Shown in pieces: positions 24,624-34,914 of a DNA stretch of 64,000 nt. The translations under genes were made by a program, and so were the position numbers. The notes under the pieces were generated by a model, which worked only from the letters and a program-made list of their open reading frames with translations, had not been told where the DNA came from and made no database searches. Positions within the stretch are counted from its first letter, which is position 1, and every line of letters starts with the position of its first letter. The stretch covers positions 8,096,501 to 8,160,500 of the forward strand of contig NZ_JAMZEB010000002.1 of NCBI RefSeq assembly GCF_024172165.1, in the 5' to 3' direction. This DNA is from Nonomuraea thailandensis. Lineage in GTDB: Bacteria > Actinomycetota > Actinomycetes > Streptosporangiales > Streptosporangiaceae.

Positions 24624-25579
24624 ATTCCGAGCTCTACCTCTCCGACCTGGAGTCCAAGCCGGAGCGCCTCGCGGCCCTGGCCGACGCGCTGCGCGCCGAG
24701 GACCCGTTCCGCGAGCTCCCGGAGCGCGTCGACCGGGTCCTGTTCCTCGGCATGGGCAGCTCCCGCTACGCCGCCGGCGTGGCGGCCCTGCGGCTGCGCA
24801 CCGCCGGAGTCGACGCGCACGCCGAGTACGCCTCCGCCGCCGCGAGCCTCCCGAACAGGGAAGGCACCCTGGTCGTCCCGATCTCCGCCACCGGCTCCAG
24901 CCGGGAGACCCTCGACGCCACGGCCAGGTACGCGGGCGGCCCCGCGTACCTGGCGGCGCTCACCAACCAGCCGGGCTCCCCGCTCGCCGGGGCCGCCGAC
25001 CTGGTGATCGACATGCGGGCGGGCGAGGAGCGCGGCGGCGTCGCGTGCCGGACGTTCCAGCACACGCTGGCCCTGCTCCTGGCCCTCGAGTCCAGGCTGA
25101 CGGGCCGCACGGGCGACCTGCCCGCCCTGCTCGAACGGGCCGCCAAGGCCTCGGCCGACCTGCTGGACCGCCGAGACGAGTGGCTGCCCCTCGCGATGGA
25201 GCTGCTCGACGGCCCGAACGGCGTCTACACGATCGCGCCCGCCGAGCGGCTGTCGTCGGCTGAGCAGTCGGCGCTGATGTTCCGCGAGGGCCCGCGCCGC
25301 CCGGCCGACGCCTGCGAGAGCGGCGACTGGTCGCACGTGGACGTGTATCTCACCAAGACGCTCGACTACCGCGCGCTGCTCTTCCCCGGCTCCCGCTACG
25401 ACGACCAGGCCATGGACTGGGTGCGGCAGCGCGGCTCGACGGTGATCACCGTCGGCGCCGAGGTGCGGGACGCCACGGCCGCGATCCGGTACGCGGGCGA
25501 CGACGACCCGGACGTCGCCCTGCTCACGGAGACGCTGGTGGCGGAGCTGGTGGCCGCCTACTGGTGGGCGGGCCAGTAG
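24620..25579 (+). CDS. SIS-domain protein, amino-sugar isomerase/deaminase-like
   Basis: A 319-aa protein with two SIS domains. The first has RVLFLGMGSSRYAAGVAALRL near residues 37-57 and the Ser/Thr-rich VVPISATGSSRETLDA. The second starts near VYTIAPAERLSSAEQSALMF. This is the layout of the isomerase half of GlmS and of AgaS/FrlB-type deglycases or deaminases, without a glutaminase domain. It starts at GTG 24620, with AAGGAG upstream, and is coupled to the kinase. The likely substrate is a phosphorylated amino sugar or its amino conjugate. Confidence 0.82.
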   Translation: MNSELYLSDLESKPERLAALADALRAEDPFRELPERVDRVLFLGMGSSRYAAGVAALRLRTAGVDAHAEYASAAASLPNREGTLVVPISATGSSRETLDATARYAGGPAYLAALTNQPGSPLAGAADLVIDMRAGEERGGVACRTFQHTLALLLALESRLTGRTGDLPALLERAAKASADLLDRRDEWLPLAMELLDGPNGVYTIAPAERLSSAEQSALMFREGPRRPADACESGDWSHVDVYLTKTLDYRALLFPGSRYDDQAMDWVRQRGSTVITVGAEVRDATAAIRYAGDDDPDVALLTETLVAELVAAYWWAGQ

Positions 25580-25591
25580 CGCTACGACAGT

Positions 25592-26158
25592 TCAGTACGA
25601 CCGCACGGTCAGCGCGTGCTCGACCAGCGTGATCAGGGTGTTCTTGACGGCCTGCCGCGCACGCGCGTCCGTGCGGACGATCGGCACGTGCGGTGAGAGC
25701 GTGAGCGCCTCCCGCACCTCGCTCTCGATGTGCGGGAACTCGCCGTCCCAGCCGTTCAGCCCGATCACGAACGGGATCTTGGAGTCCTCGAAGTAGTCGA
25801 CGGCGGGGAAGCTGTCGGCCAGCCGCCGCGAGTCCACCAGCACCACGGCCCCGATGGCCCCGCGCACGATGTCGTCCCACATGAACCAGAACCGCTGCTG
25901 CCCGGGCGTGCCGAACAGGTAGAGGATCAGGTCCTGGTCGAGCGAGAGCCGGCCGAAGTCCATGGCCACGGTGGTGGTGGTCTTGCCGGGGGTGTGCCCG
26001 AGGTCGTCGATGCCGTGCGAGGCGTCGGTCATCACCGCCTCGGTGGTCAGCGGCATGATCTCGGAGACCGAGCCCACGAACGTGGTCTTCCCCACGCCGA
26101 ATCCGCCCGCCACGACGATTTTCGTGGAGGTGAGCCGGCTAGAGCCTGCGAAGTCCAC
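25592..26158 (-). CDS. cvnD: Conservon 2 small GTP-binding protein (CvnD)
   Basis: A 188-aa CvnD with P-loop GGFGVGKTTF (residues 18-27), FGTPGQQRFWFMWDDIV and NGWDG. It is close to the conservon 1 copy across the whole length and differs mainly in the C-terminal helix (ARQAVKNTLITLVEHAL). The GTG at 26158 lies within the last codons of cvnC (20-nt overlap). It ends 12 bp from the stop of the convergent SIS gene. Confidence 0.92.
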   Translation of the reverse strand: MDFAGSSRLTSTKIVVAGGFGVGKTTFVGSVSEIMPLTTEAVMTDASHGIDDLGHTPGKTTTTVAMDFGRLSLDQDLILYLFGTPGQQRFWFMWDDIVRGAIGAVVLVDSRRLADSFPAVDYFEDSKIPFVIGLNGWDGEFPHIESEVREALTLSPHVPIVRTDARARQAVKNTLITLVEHALTVRSY

Positions 26159-26507
26159 TCAGCACCCTTTCGAGCAGTCCCCTGTCGGGCAGCCCCGCTT
26201 CGAGCTGCGGCTGGTACACCTTGACCAGCCCGTCCGCCTCCATGTCGGCGACCAGCACCCGCGCCACGCCGAGCGGGACGCTGAGCAGCGCGGAGATCTC
26301 CGCCACCGAGCGCACCTGCCGGCACAGCTCGCTGATCGCCCGGTACTCGCGCGCGTACGTGGTGCCGAGCTGCGCCGAGGTCGCCGACGACACCAGGGCC
26401 TCCATGGCCAGGTCCGTACGCGGGGTGGTGCGGCCGCCGGTGACGGCGTACATCCGGACGAGCGAACTTCGCTCGGGCTCCTGTTCCCCGTTGTGCCACG
26501 ATGCCAT
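26139..26507 (-). CDS. cvnC: Conservon 2 DUF742 protein (CvnC)
   Basis: A 122-aa DUF742 protein with the family opening VRMYAVTGGRTTPR near residues 22-35, the winged-helix-like VRSVAEISALLSVPLGVARVLV and the terminus LLERVLSGLRRL. The ATG at 26507 has GGGGAG seven bases upstream. Shorter at the N-terminus than CvnC of conservon 1. It couples to cvnD through the same 20-nt overlap. Confidence 0.92.
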   Translation of the reverse strand: MASWHNGEQEPERSSLVRMYAVTGGRTTPRTDLAMEALVSSATSAQLGTTYAREYRAISELCRQVRSVAEISALLSVPLGVARVLVADMEADGLVKVYQPQLEAGLPDRGLLERVLSGLRRL

Positions 26508-26521
26508 GGTTCACTCCCCAC

Positions 26522-26944
26522 TCACCACGGGCGCGTGGCGGAGAGCTCCGCCCGTACGGCAGGTGTGAGCACCTGCCCCGCGCGCTCGACCAGGATCGTC
26601 ATCTGGTACGCGACCAGGCCCATGTCGCAGTCGGGCGCGGCCAGCACCGCGAGGCAGGACCCGTCGCTGATCGACATCACCAGCAGCAGGCCGCGCTCCA
26701 TCTCGATGAGGGTCTGGGTGACCCCTCCGCCCTCGAAGACCCGTGCCGCGCCGCCGGTCAGGCTCACCAGGCCGGCCGCGATGGCGGCGAGCTGGTCGGC
26801 GCGGTCCTTGGGGAAGCCTCTGGAGTACGCCATGGGCAGGCCGTCGGCGGAGACGACGACGGCGTGCGCCACGCCGGGAACCTCCTCGACGAAGCCGCTG
26901 ACCAGCCAGTTGACGTCCCTGGCGGCCTGGCTCAGCTCCTTCAT
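26522..26944 (-). CDS. cvnB: Conservon 2 roadblock/LC7 protein (CvnB)
   Basis: A 140-aa Roadblock/LC7 protein. It has WLVSGFVEEVPGVAHAVVVS, DGLPMAYSRGFP and CDMGLVAYQMTILVERAGQVL. Its ATG at 26944 follows GAGGAGG and overlaps the cvnA stop (ATGA). It is the closest relative of the conservon 1 copy in this window. Expected to be the regulator or activator of the CvnD nucleotide cycle. Confidence 0.93.
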   Translation of the reverse strand: MKELSQAARDVNWLVSGFVEEVPGVAHAVVVSADGLPMAYSRGFPKDRADQLAAIAAGLVSLTGGAARVFEGGGVTQTLIEMERGLLLVMSISDGSCLAVLAAPDCDMGLVAYQMTILVERAGQVLTPAVRAELSATRPW

Positions 26945-29676
26945 GAGTCCTCCTCGAGCTCGGCGCGTCCCTTGCGCACGCCCTGCTGGTAGCTGGCCAG
27001 CCTGCTGCGGAGACGGTCGGGGGACACCGGAGGCCCGGGAACGGGCGGCGGCGGCTGCGGGCTCGCGGTCCCCGGTACCAGGTTCGCTCGCGGAGTGCGC
27101 TTGGGCAAGCCCGAGCTCGTGGTGCCGTTCCTGGCGGGCTCCGCCGTCGCGTCGGCGGCCTGCCAGGCCTGGTCGGACGGGGTGGTCCAGGCGGTGTCGC
27201 GGTGGTCGGCGGTGGGCGCGGGCTTGCTGAACCAGCTGCTCTCCTCGACCGAGGCGAAGATCGGCAGGTACTCCTCGCCGGCGGGAGGGGCGGGGAACGA
27301 CGTGCCGGGCGTCGCCTGGTCGGAGAACGGCGTCCCCGGATCCCGCGGCGCGCCCGCGGGCGGCTGCTCGGTCAGGGACATGCGGGACGGGCCGAACCAG
27401 GACGACGGTTCGGGGGCCGGCGGCACGGTGTCGAACGACGGGTGACCGGAGGACGACCCGCCGCCGGTGGCGAAGGACGGATATCCGCTGGGCTCGAAAG
27501 ACGGCGGCCCCGACGGCGGCCCCGACGGCGGCCCCGACAGCGGCCCTGACAGCGGTCCCGACGGCGGCCCCGGCAGCGGCACGGATGGCGTCCCCAGCGG
27601 TGGCCGCAGCACGGAGCCCGGGCGCGGCACGTCCAGCGGCCCGTCCGGTGTCCCGTCCTGCGTCCCGTACGCGCCGCCGCCTCCCTGCCGCGGCACCTGC
27701 ACCCGCTGGTTCGTCCCCGGCACCGCGGTCAGCAACATCGGCGGGATCAGCACCATGGCGGTCAGCCCGCCGATGTCCTGCCGCCTGAGCTGCACCCGGA
27801 TGTTGTGCCGCAGCGCGAGCCGCCCGACCACGAACAGCCCCATCCGCCGCGACACCGACACGTCCACGACGGGCGGGTTGGCCAGCCGCCAGTTGGCCTC
27901 GGCCAGCTCCTCCTGCGCCATGCCGATGCCGTGGTCGGTGACCGACAACATCAGGCTGCCGCCGTCGATCCGGCTGCTGGAGATGATCACCTTGGTGTCG
28001 CGGGAGGAGAACGACACGGCGTTCTCGACCAGCTCGGCCAGCAGGTGCACCACGTCGGTGACGGCCTGCCCGGCGATGGCGACGTCGGACTGCACCTGGA
28101 TGCTGACCCGGTCGTAGCTCTCGACCTCGCCGAGCGCGGCCCGCACGATGTCCATCAGCTCGACCGGCTCGCTCCACTTGCGCGCCGCCTCCTGGCCGGC
28201 CAGGACGAGCAGGTTCTCGCTGTTGCGGCGCATGCGGGTGGCCAGGTGGTCGAGCTTGAACAGGTCGCCGAGCCGGGTGTCGTCGCGCTCGCCCTGCTCC
28301 AGCTTCTCGATCAGCGTGAGCTGCCGCTCGACCAGCGTCTGGCTGCGCCTGGACAGGTTGACGAACATGGCGTTGACGTTGGAGCGCAGCGTGGCCTCGT
28401 CGCCCGCCAGCCGTACGGCCTCGCGGTGCACCTCGTCGAAGGCGCGGGCGACCTCGCCCACCTCGTCCTTGGAGAAGATGCCGATGGGCGGCACCTCCGC
28501 GGTGACCTCGCCGTCACGCGACTCCCGCAGGTGCTGCACGAACTCGGGCAGCCGGCGGCCCGCGATCTCCAGGGCCTCGCCGCGCAGGCGGCGCAGCGGC
28601 CGGACGAGCGACCTGGCCACGCCGGTGGTGATCAGCAGGATGGCGACGAGCAGCGCGAGCACGGCGCCCGCGGTCAGGAACGCCCGGCCGCGCTCGTCGG
28701 AGCTGAGCGCCTCGCTGCGGGTCACGATGCCCTGGGCCTGGCGCTCCTCGACCTTGCGCATGGAGTCGACGACCACGTTCGCCGCCTGGAACCACTCCGT
28801 GGCGTCGTCCCTCCTGGCCTGGTCGAGGCCGCGCAGCGGCAGCCCCTTGGTGGCTCTGATCAGCACCAGCTCGCGCAGGAACAACATGCGGTCGGCGGAT
28901 CTGCCGTTGACGGTCTCGTCGAAGAAGCGGCGCTCGTCGGCGGTGGCCTCGGCGGCGAAGCCCTTGCGCTCGGTGGCCTCCACGGACTGCTCGCCGAGGA
29001 AGCGCTTGAGCTGGTCCTGGTCGAAGGCGCCCTCGACGAGCACGACGGTGACCAGCGCCTGCTGGTAGGAGACGCTCTCCTTGGCGCGGGCGAGCCCGTC
29101 GAGCATGCTCGTCTGGCGGAACAGCTCGTCGTCCACGCTGCCCTTGACCAGCTCGTTGTGGACGGAGAGCAGGTCGCTGACCACGGTGGTGTAGAGCTCG
29201 ACGGCGGGGCCGGGCAGCAGATTGGCCTCCAGCGCCTGCTTGCGCAGGGAGGTGAGGTCGTCGAGGCGGTTGAGCAGGTTCTCGAGCTGGTCGGCGGTGC
29301 GGCCGCTCGACTCGGTCATGAGTTGCCCGGCGATGCCGCGTACCGTCCTGGCCGCCAGGTCCACCTGGTCCATCTGGGCCTGCACCTCGGACAGCCCGTC
29401 GGCCGGCCGGTTGCGGGCGATGTACCAGGAGGTCCTGGCCCGCTCGCCGGAGACCAGGTGGGTCAGGCCGCCCAGCTCGGCGGAGAGCCGCGCGAACTGG
29501 TTCGTGCGGGCGTAGTCGGAGGCCGCGGACGTCGAGGCGAGCACCTGGATCCCGCCGAGCAGCACGGCCGCCGCGGTCGGCACCATGATGAGGGCGACGA
29601 GCCGCGCCCGGACACGCCAATTGCGCAGCCGCCAGCGGCTTTCGCTGGCCTGCTTGACGCCCAGCTCTGTACTCAC
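26941..29676 (-). CDS. cvnA: Conservon 2 sensor histidine kinase (CvnA)
   Basis: About 911 aa (GTG at 29676, eight bases after GAGG, with an alternative GTG at 29685). Layout is TM1, an extracytoplasmic helical sensor, TM2, HAMP, LDHLATRMRRNSENLL helix and HATPase (ELVENAVSFSS, DHGIGM, RMGLFVVGRLALRH). The tail is shorter than in conservon 1 and carries a Gly/Pro/Ser repeat (PPSGPLSGPLSGPPSGPPSG, encoded by a 12-bp repeat near 27505-27575). It has the shared motifs LPIFASV, ANLVPGTAS and RLRSRLASYQQGVRKGR. Membrane kinase of the conservon complex; the signal is unknown. Confidence 0.9.
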   Translation of the reverse strand: MSTELGVKQASESRWRLRNWRVRARLVALIMVPTAAAVLLGGIQVLASTSAASDYARTNQFARLSAELGGLTHLVSGERARTSWYIARNRPADGLSEVQAQMDQVDLAARTVRGIAGQLMTESSGRTADQLENLLNRLDDLTSLRKQALEANLLPGPAVELYTTVVSDLLSVHNELVKGSVDDELFRQTSMLDGLARAKESVSYQQALVTVVLVEGAFDQDQLKRFLGEQSVEATERKGFAAEATADERRFFDETVNGRSADRMLFLRELVLIRATKGLPLRGLDQARRDDATEWFQAANVVVDSMRKVEERQAQGIVTRSEALSSDERGRAFLTAGAVLALLVAILLITTGVARSLVRPLRRLRGEALEIAGRRLPEFVQHLRESRDGEVTAEVPPIGIFSKDEVGEVARAFDEVHREAVRLAGDEATLRSNVNAMFVNLSRRSQTLVERQLTLIEKLEQGERDDTRLGDLFKLDHLATRMRRNSENLLVLAGQEAARKWSEPVELMDIVRAALGEVESYDRVSIQVQSDVAIAGQAVTDVVHLLAELVENAVSFSSRDTKVIISSSRIDGGSLMLSVTDHGIGMAQEELAEANWRLANPPVVDVSVSRRMGLFVVGRLALRHNIRVQLRRQDIGGLTAMVLIPPMLLTAVPGTNQRVQVPRQGGGGAYGTQDGTPDGPLDVPRPGSVLRPPLGTPSVPLPGPPSGPLSGPLSGPPSGPPSGPPSFEPSGYPSFATGGGSSSGHPSFDTVPPAPEPSSWFGPSRMSLTEQPPAGAPRDPGTPFSDQATPGTSFPAPPAGEEYLPIFASVEESSWFSKPAPTADHRDTAWTTPSDQAWQAADATAEPARNGTTSSGLPKRTPRANLVPGTASPQPPPPVPGPPVSPDRLRSRLASYQQGVRKGRAELEEDS

Positions 29677-30015
29677 CGAACGCACCTCGCCCGAATCGGC
29701 GTATTTGAGAGGTCTGTGTCCTGGGGGAAATCAGCAAGTGCCGGTTATTTGAACACATGCTATGGCTCGTGGCCAAGCGAACATAACGCGACAAAAGATG
29801 GTTCGCGTGACTCCTGAGGATAGAACCTGGCGCTCCATGCCGGAAGCATCCCCGGCACGAAATAAACCTTTAACAGAATAAATGTCCACTTATGGGCGTT
29901 TAGCGCGTTCCAATCGAGTAACACGGTTGACGCTCCCTGATCTCTTGACAGTCACGACGTTGAGAATCTCGCTATTGGCGACATATGTTGAGCGACGTCA
30001 AGCGAGGAGGCGAGT
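29677..30015. promoter_or_regulatory. Divergent 339-bp promoter region, conservon 2 and choline operon
   Basis: No gene is seen here. The middle is AT-rich for this genome. The block shared with conservon 1 (TTTGAACACA ... GGCCAAGCGAACATA) is at 29748-29785 and serves the leftward cvnA gene. On the right, TTGACA at 29945-29950 is a plausible -35 element for the osmoprotectant operon. The -10 is less clear, with CGCTAT at 29970-29975 after a long 19-bp spacer. GAGGAG at 30005-30010 precedes the GTG at 30016. Confidence 0.5.
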
Positions 30016-31052
<1,037 letters not shown>

Positions 31053-31056
<4 letters not shown>

Positions 31057-32969
31057 GCAGCACGGCCGTGCCGTCTCCCTCCCGGCTCGGGGGGTTGCCG
31101 AGGTGGGCGGCGCCGGCGGGGGTGGCGGTGCTGTTCGTGGCGGCGTACCTGGTTTTCCGGGGCACGGGGACGCTGCCGCACGACAAGGAGGCGCCGCAGT
31201 TCCTGGCCGTCACGGAGCTGCGCGAGTGGATCGACGACCACCGCAACGACAACCCGCTCTTCCTGTACTTCCTCAACTACATCCGGCTCTTCGTGGGCTC
31301 GCTCTACACCCTGTTCGAGACCGTCCTGTACGCGCTCGGCTGGCCCGGCATCACCGGCGTCATGGGCGCGCTGGCCTGGCTCGCGGGCGGCTGGCGGATC
31401 GCGCTGCTGGCGGTCGGCGGGGTGAGCGCGTTCGGCGTGCTGGGGCTGTGGGAGTCGAGCGTGGACACGCTGGCCCTGGTCGCGGTGGCGGTGCTGCTGT
31501 CGCTGGCAATCGGCATCCCGGTCGGCGTCTGGGCCGGGCTGTCCGCCCGCGTGCGCCGCGCGGTCACCCCGGTGCTGGACGTCATGCAGATCATGCCGAC
31601 GTTCGCGTACCTGGCGCCGCTCGCCCTGTTCTTCCACATCGGGGCGCCCGCCGGGGCCATCGCGACGATGATCTACTCGATCCCGCCGGCCATCCGCATC
31701 ACGGCCCTGGCCATCTCGGAGGTCTCCCCCACGGCGGTCGAGGCGTCCGCCTCGCTGGGGGCCACGCGGCGGCAGACGCTGTTCAAGGTCTACCTGCCGC
31801 TGGCCAGGTCCACGATGGCGCTGGCGATCAATCAGACGATCATGATGGCGCTGTCCATGGTCGTCATCGCCAACCTCATCTCGGCGCCCGGGCTGGGCGG
31901 CGACATCATCCGCGGCCTGTCCAGGGCGCAGGTCGGGATCATGCTGCCGGCCGGCATCGCCGTCGTGATCATGGCGGTGATGCTCGACCGGATGATGATG
32001 GCGGTGGCGCGCCGCGACCCGCACGCCAGGCTCGGGCGGGCCGACCTCGCCGCGGCCGGCGCGCTGGCCGTCGCGGGGCTGGCGCTCATCCCCGTCCTGC
32101 CCAGGCTGTGGCCGGAGAGCCTGACGCTCAACCTGGTCGCCGAGGTCAACGACGCCGTGCGGTGGGCCGAGGACAACTGGTTCACGGTGACCACGTGGAT
32201 CAAGGACACGACCTCCCACCTCCTGCTCAACCCCCTGGAGTCGCTGCTCACCTCGGCGCCGTGGTGGCTGGTCGCGCTGGCCGTGCTGGCCGTCGCCTGG
32301 CGGGTCAGCGGCGTGCGTCCGGCGCTCACCGCGCTGGCCTGCCTGCTGGCGATCGCGCTGCTCGGCGTGTGGGAGCACACCATGCAGACGATGACCACGG
32401 TCGCCGTCGCGGTGCTGGTCACGCTCGTCATCGGCCTGCTGCTGGGCGTGGCCGCGGCCCGCTCGCCGCGTTACTCGGCCGTCCAGCGGCCCCTGCTCGA
32501 CGCCGCGCAGACCATGCCCGCGTTCGTGTACCTGCTGCCCGCGCTGGCGCTGTTCGAGACGACCAGGTTCACCGCGATCTTCGCCTCCGTCATCTACGCC
32601 GTGCCGCCGGTGGTGCGCCTGGTCGAGGACGGCATCAGGGCCGTGCCCGCCACGGTCGTCGAGGCGGCCGTCTCCGCCGGCTCCACGCCGGGACAACTTC
32701 TGTGGAAGGTGCAACTCCCGATGGCCCGGCGGGCCATCCTGCTGGCGGCCAACCAGGGCATCGTGATGACGCTGGCCATGGTGGTCGTCGGCGGCCTGGT
32801 CGGGGCGGGGGCCCTCGGCTACGACGTGGTCACGGGGTTCTCCCAGCGCACCGACTTCGGCATGGGCTTCGTCGCGGGCGTCGCGACCGTGCTCCTCGGA
32901 GTCATGCTCGACCGCATCACGCAGGGCGCCGACAGGCGTCCTTCCCCCCGAAAGAGGAAGTTCACATGA
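31053..32969 (+). CDS. proW: Fused double permease, glycine betaine/choline ABC transporter (ProW-ProW)
   Basis: A 638-aa membrane protein made of two ProW-type permease domains in tandem. Each has its own EAA loop: [22 protein letters not shown] near residue 230 and a similar [20 protein letters not shown] near residue 538. One polypeptide would therefore supply both halves of the channel. Start and stop overlap their neighbours by ATGA. Such fused permeases occur in other actinobacterial OpuA/ProU systems. Confidence 0.9.
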
Positions 32970-33946
32970 AGATTCGCCTGCTCGCAGGCCTCGTAGCGCT
33001 TGGACTCGCCGCCGTGGGCTGCGGCGGGGCCACGGTGGACACCAGCACCTCCGGCACCTCCGCCCCCGCGTCCGGGTCCACCGCCTCCGCGTCGGGCTCC
33101 GCCGGCACCGTGAAGATCGCGATCAACCCCTGGGTGGGGTACGAGGCCAGCGCGAACGTCGTCGCGTACCTGCTGGAGAACGAGCTCGGCTACACCGTCG
33201 AGCTGCCCGAGATCAAGGAGCAGCTCGCCTGGGAGGGCTTCGAGACCGGCGACGTCGACGTCATCATCGAGAACTGGGGTCACCCCGACCTGAAGAAGCA
33301 GTTCATCGACGAGAAGAAGGTCGCGCAGGTGGCCGGCTCCACCGGCAACAAGGGCGTCATCGGCTGGTACATCCCCAAGTGGATGGCCGACGAGCACCCC
33401 GGCATCACCGACTACAAGAACCTCAACAAGTACGCCGAGCTGTTCAAGACCTCCGAGTCGGGTGACAAGGGCCAGCTCCTGTTCGGCGACCCGTCGTACG
33501 TCAGCAACGAGGAAGCCCTGATCAAGAACCTCAAGCTGAACTACAAGGTCGTCGTCGGCGGCAGCGAGGCGGCCCTGATCAAGGGCGCCCAGCAGGCGCA
33601 GGAGCAGAAGAAGGCGCTGCTGTTCTACTTCTGGGACCCGCACTGGCTCTTCAGCAAGACCGACCTGGTCCGGGTCAACCTGCCCGCCTACACCGAGGGC
33701 TGCGACGCCGACCCCAAGAAGGTGGCCTGCGACTACCCGGAGATGGACCTCGACAAGATCGTGAGCACGAAGTTCGCGCAGAGCGGGGGCAAGGCGTACG
33801 AGCTGGTCAAGAACTTCAGCTGGACCAACGAGGACCAGAACGCCGTCGCCGACGACATGACCAACAACGGCATGACCGGCGAGGAGGCCGCCAAGAAGTG
33901 GGTGGAGGCCAACACCGCCAAGTGGCAGGCCTGGATCCCGAAGTGA
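32966..33946 (+). CDS. proX: Glycine betaine/choline-binding lipoprotein 1 (ProX/OpuAC type)
   Basis: A 326-aa lipoprotein with lipobox AAVGC (Cys19) and a Ser/Thr/Gly linker. The mature OpuAC domain begins INPWVGYEASANVVAYLLE. It retains the aromatic residues that build the quaternary-ammonium cage (Trp in NPWVGY, ENWGH, GWYIPKW and FWDPHW). It overlaps the permease by ATGA and the second binding protein by GTGA. High GC at third codon positions matches the neighbours. Confidence 0.9.
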   Translation: MKIRLLAGLVALGLAAVGCGGATVDTSTSGTSAPASGSTASASGSAGTVKIAINPWVGYEASANVVAYLLENELGYTVELPEIKEQLAWEGFETGDVDVIIENWGHPDLKKQFIDEKKVAQVAGSTGNKGVIGWYIPKWMADEHPGITDYKNLNKYAELFKTSESGDKGQLLFGDPSYVSNEEALIKNLKLNYKVVVGGSEAALIKGAQQAQEQKKALLFYFWDPHWLFSKTDLVRVNLPAYTEGCDADPKKVACDYPEMDLDKIVSTKFAQSGGKAYELVKNFSWTNEDQNAVADDMTNNGMTGEEAAKKWVEANTAKWQAWIPK

Positions 33947-34914
33947 CCCCCCGCCTACCGCGGCCCCGCCCGGCGGGGCCGCGCGCCAAGACGCTCCCGG
34001 GGATGCTCGTCGTGAGCCTGCTGCTGGCGGCCTGCTCCAGCGGCGAGCCGGAGTCCACGGCCCAGGCCAAGGGCACGGTCAACATCGACATCCACGCCTG
34101 GGTCGGGTACGAGGCCCAGGCCGCCGTGCTGGCGTACCTGCTGGAGCACGAGCTGGGTTACAAGGTCAACAAGCGGGCCGTGAAAGAGGACCAGTCCTGG
34201 CGGGATTTCGAGTCCGGCAAGGTCGATGTGATCGTCGAAAGCTGGGGTCACAACGACTGGAAGAAGGAGTACATCGAAGAGAAGAAGGTGGCGCTGTCGG
34301 CCGGGCTCACCGGCAACAAAGGGGTGATCGGGTGGTACGTGCCGGAGTGGATGGCCAAAAAGTACCCCGACATTACGGACTACCGAAACCTCAATAAGTA
34401 CGCCCCTCTCTTCCGGACCGAAAAAACCGGAAATGCCGGACAAGTCCTGGACGGGGACCCGACATTCGTGACGAATGACGAGGCCCTCGTGAAGAACCTC
34501 AAGCTCAATTACAAGGTCGTCTACTCGGGCAGCGAGGCAGCACTGATCAAGGCGGCCCAGGCGGCGACGAAGAATCGGACACCGCTGCTCATGTATTTCT
34601 ACGAGCCGCAATGGCTGTTCACGAAGGTCAAGCTCGTCAAGGTCGCGCTCCCGGCCTACGCCGTGGGCTGCGACGACAAGCCGGCCGAGGTGGCCTGCGA
34701 CTACCCGCCGTACCTGCTCGACAAGATCGTCAGCCGGCGGTTCGCGGAGCGGGGCGGGCAGGCGTACGAGCTGGTGCGCAACTTCAACTGGACCAACGAC
34801 GACCAGAACGCCGTGGCCAGCGACATGATCAACGAGAAGATGAGCGCCGAGGACGCCGCCGAGCGGTGGGTGGAAGAGAACAAGATCGTGTGGAAGGACT
34901 GGATCCCCCGTTGA
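33943..34914 (+). CDS. Glycine betaine/choline-binding lipoprotein 2 (tandem paralogue)
   Basis: A 323-aa paralogue of the preceding protein, with lipobox LLAAC (Cys31) and the same cage positions ([30 protein letters not shown]). Phe-Trp in the first copy is Phe-Tyr here, a change that could alter ligand preference. Part of the gene (about 34270-34620) uses more A/T at third positions (AAA, AAT, TAT) than the first copy. It starts with GTG 33943 on the preceding stop and runs into the oxidoreductase gene (TTGA overlap). The two proteins may deliver different ligands, such as choline and betaine, to one channel. Confidence 0.88.
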   Translation: MTPRLPRPRPAGPRAKTLPGMLVVSLLLAACSSGEPESTAQAKGTVNIDIHAWVGYEAQAAVLAYLLEHELGYKVNKRAVKEDQSWRDFESGKVDVIVESWGHNDWKKEYIEEKKVALSAGLTGNKGVIGWYVPEWMAKKYPDITDYRNLNKYAPLFRTEKTGNAGQVLDGDPTFVTNDEALVKNLKLNYKVVYSGSEAALIKAAQAATKNRTPLLMYFYEPQWLFTKVKLVKVALPAYAVGCDDKPAEVACDYPPYLLDKIVSRRFAERGGQAYELVRNFNWTNDDQNAVASDMINEKMSAEDAAERWVEENKIVWKDWIPR

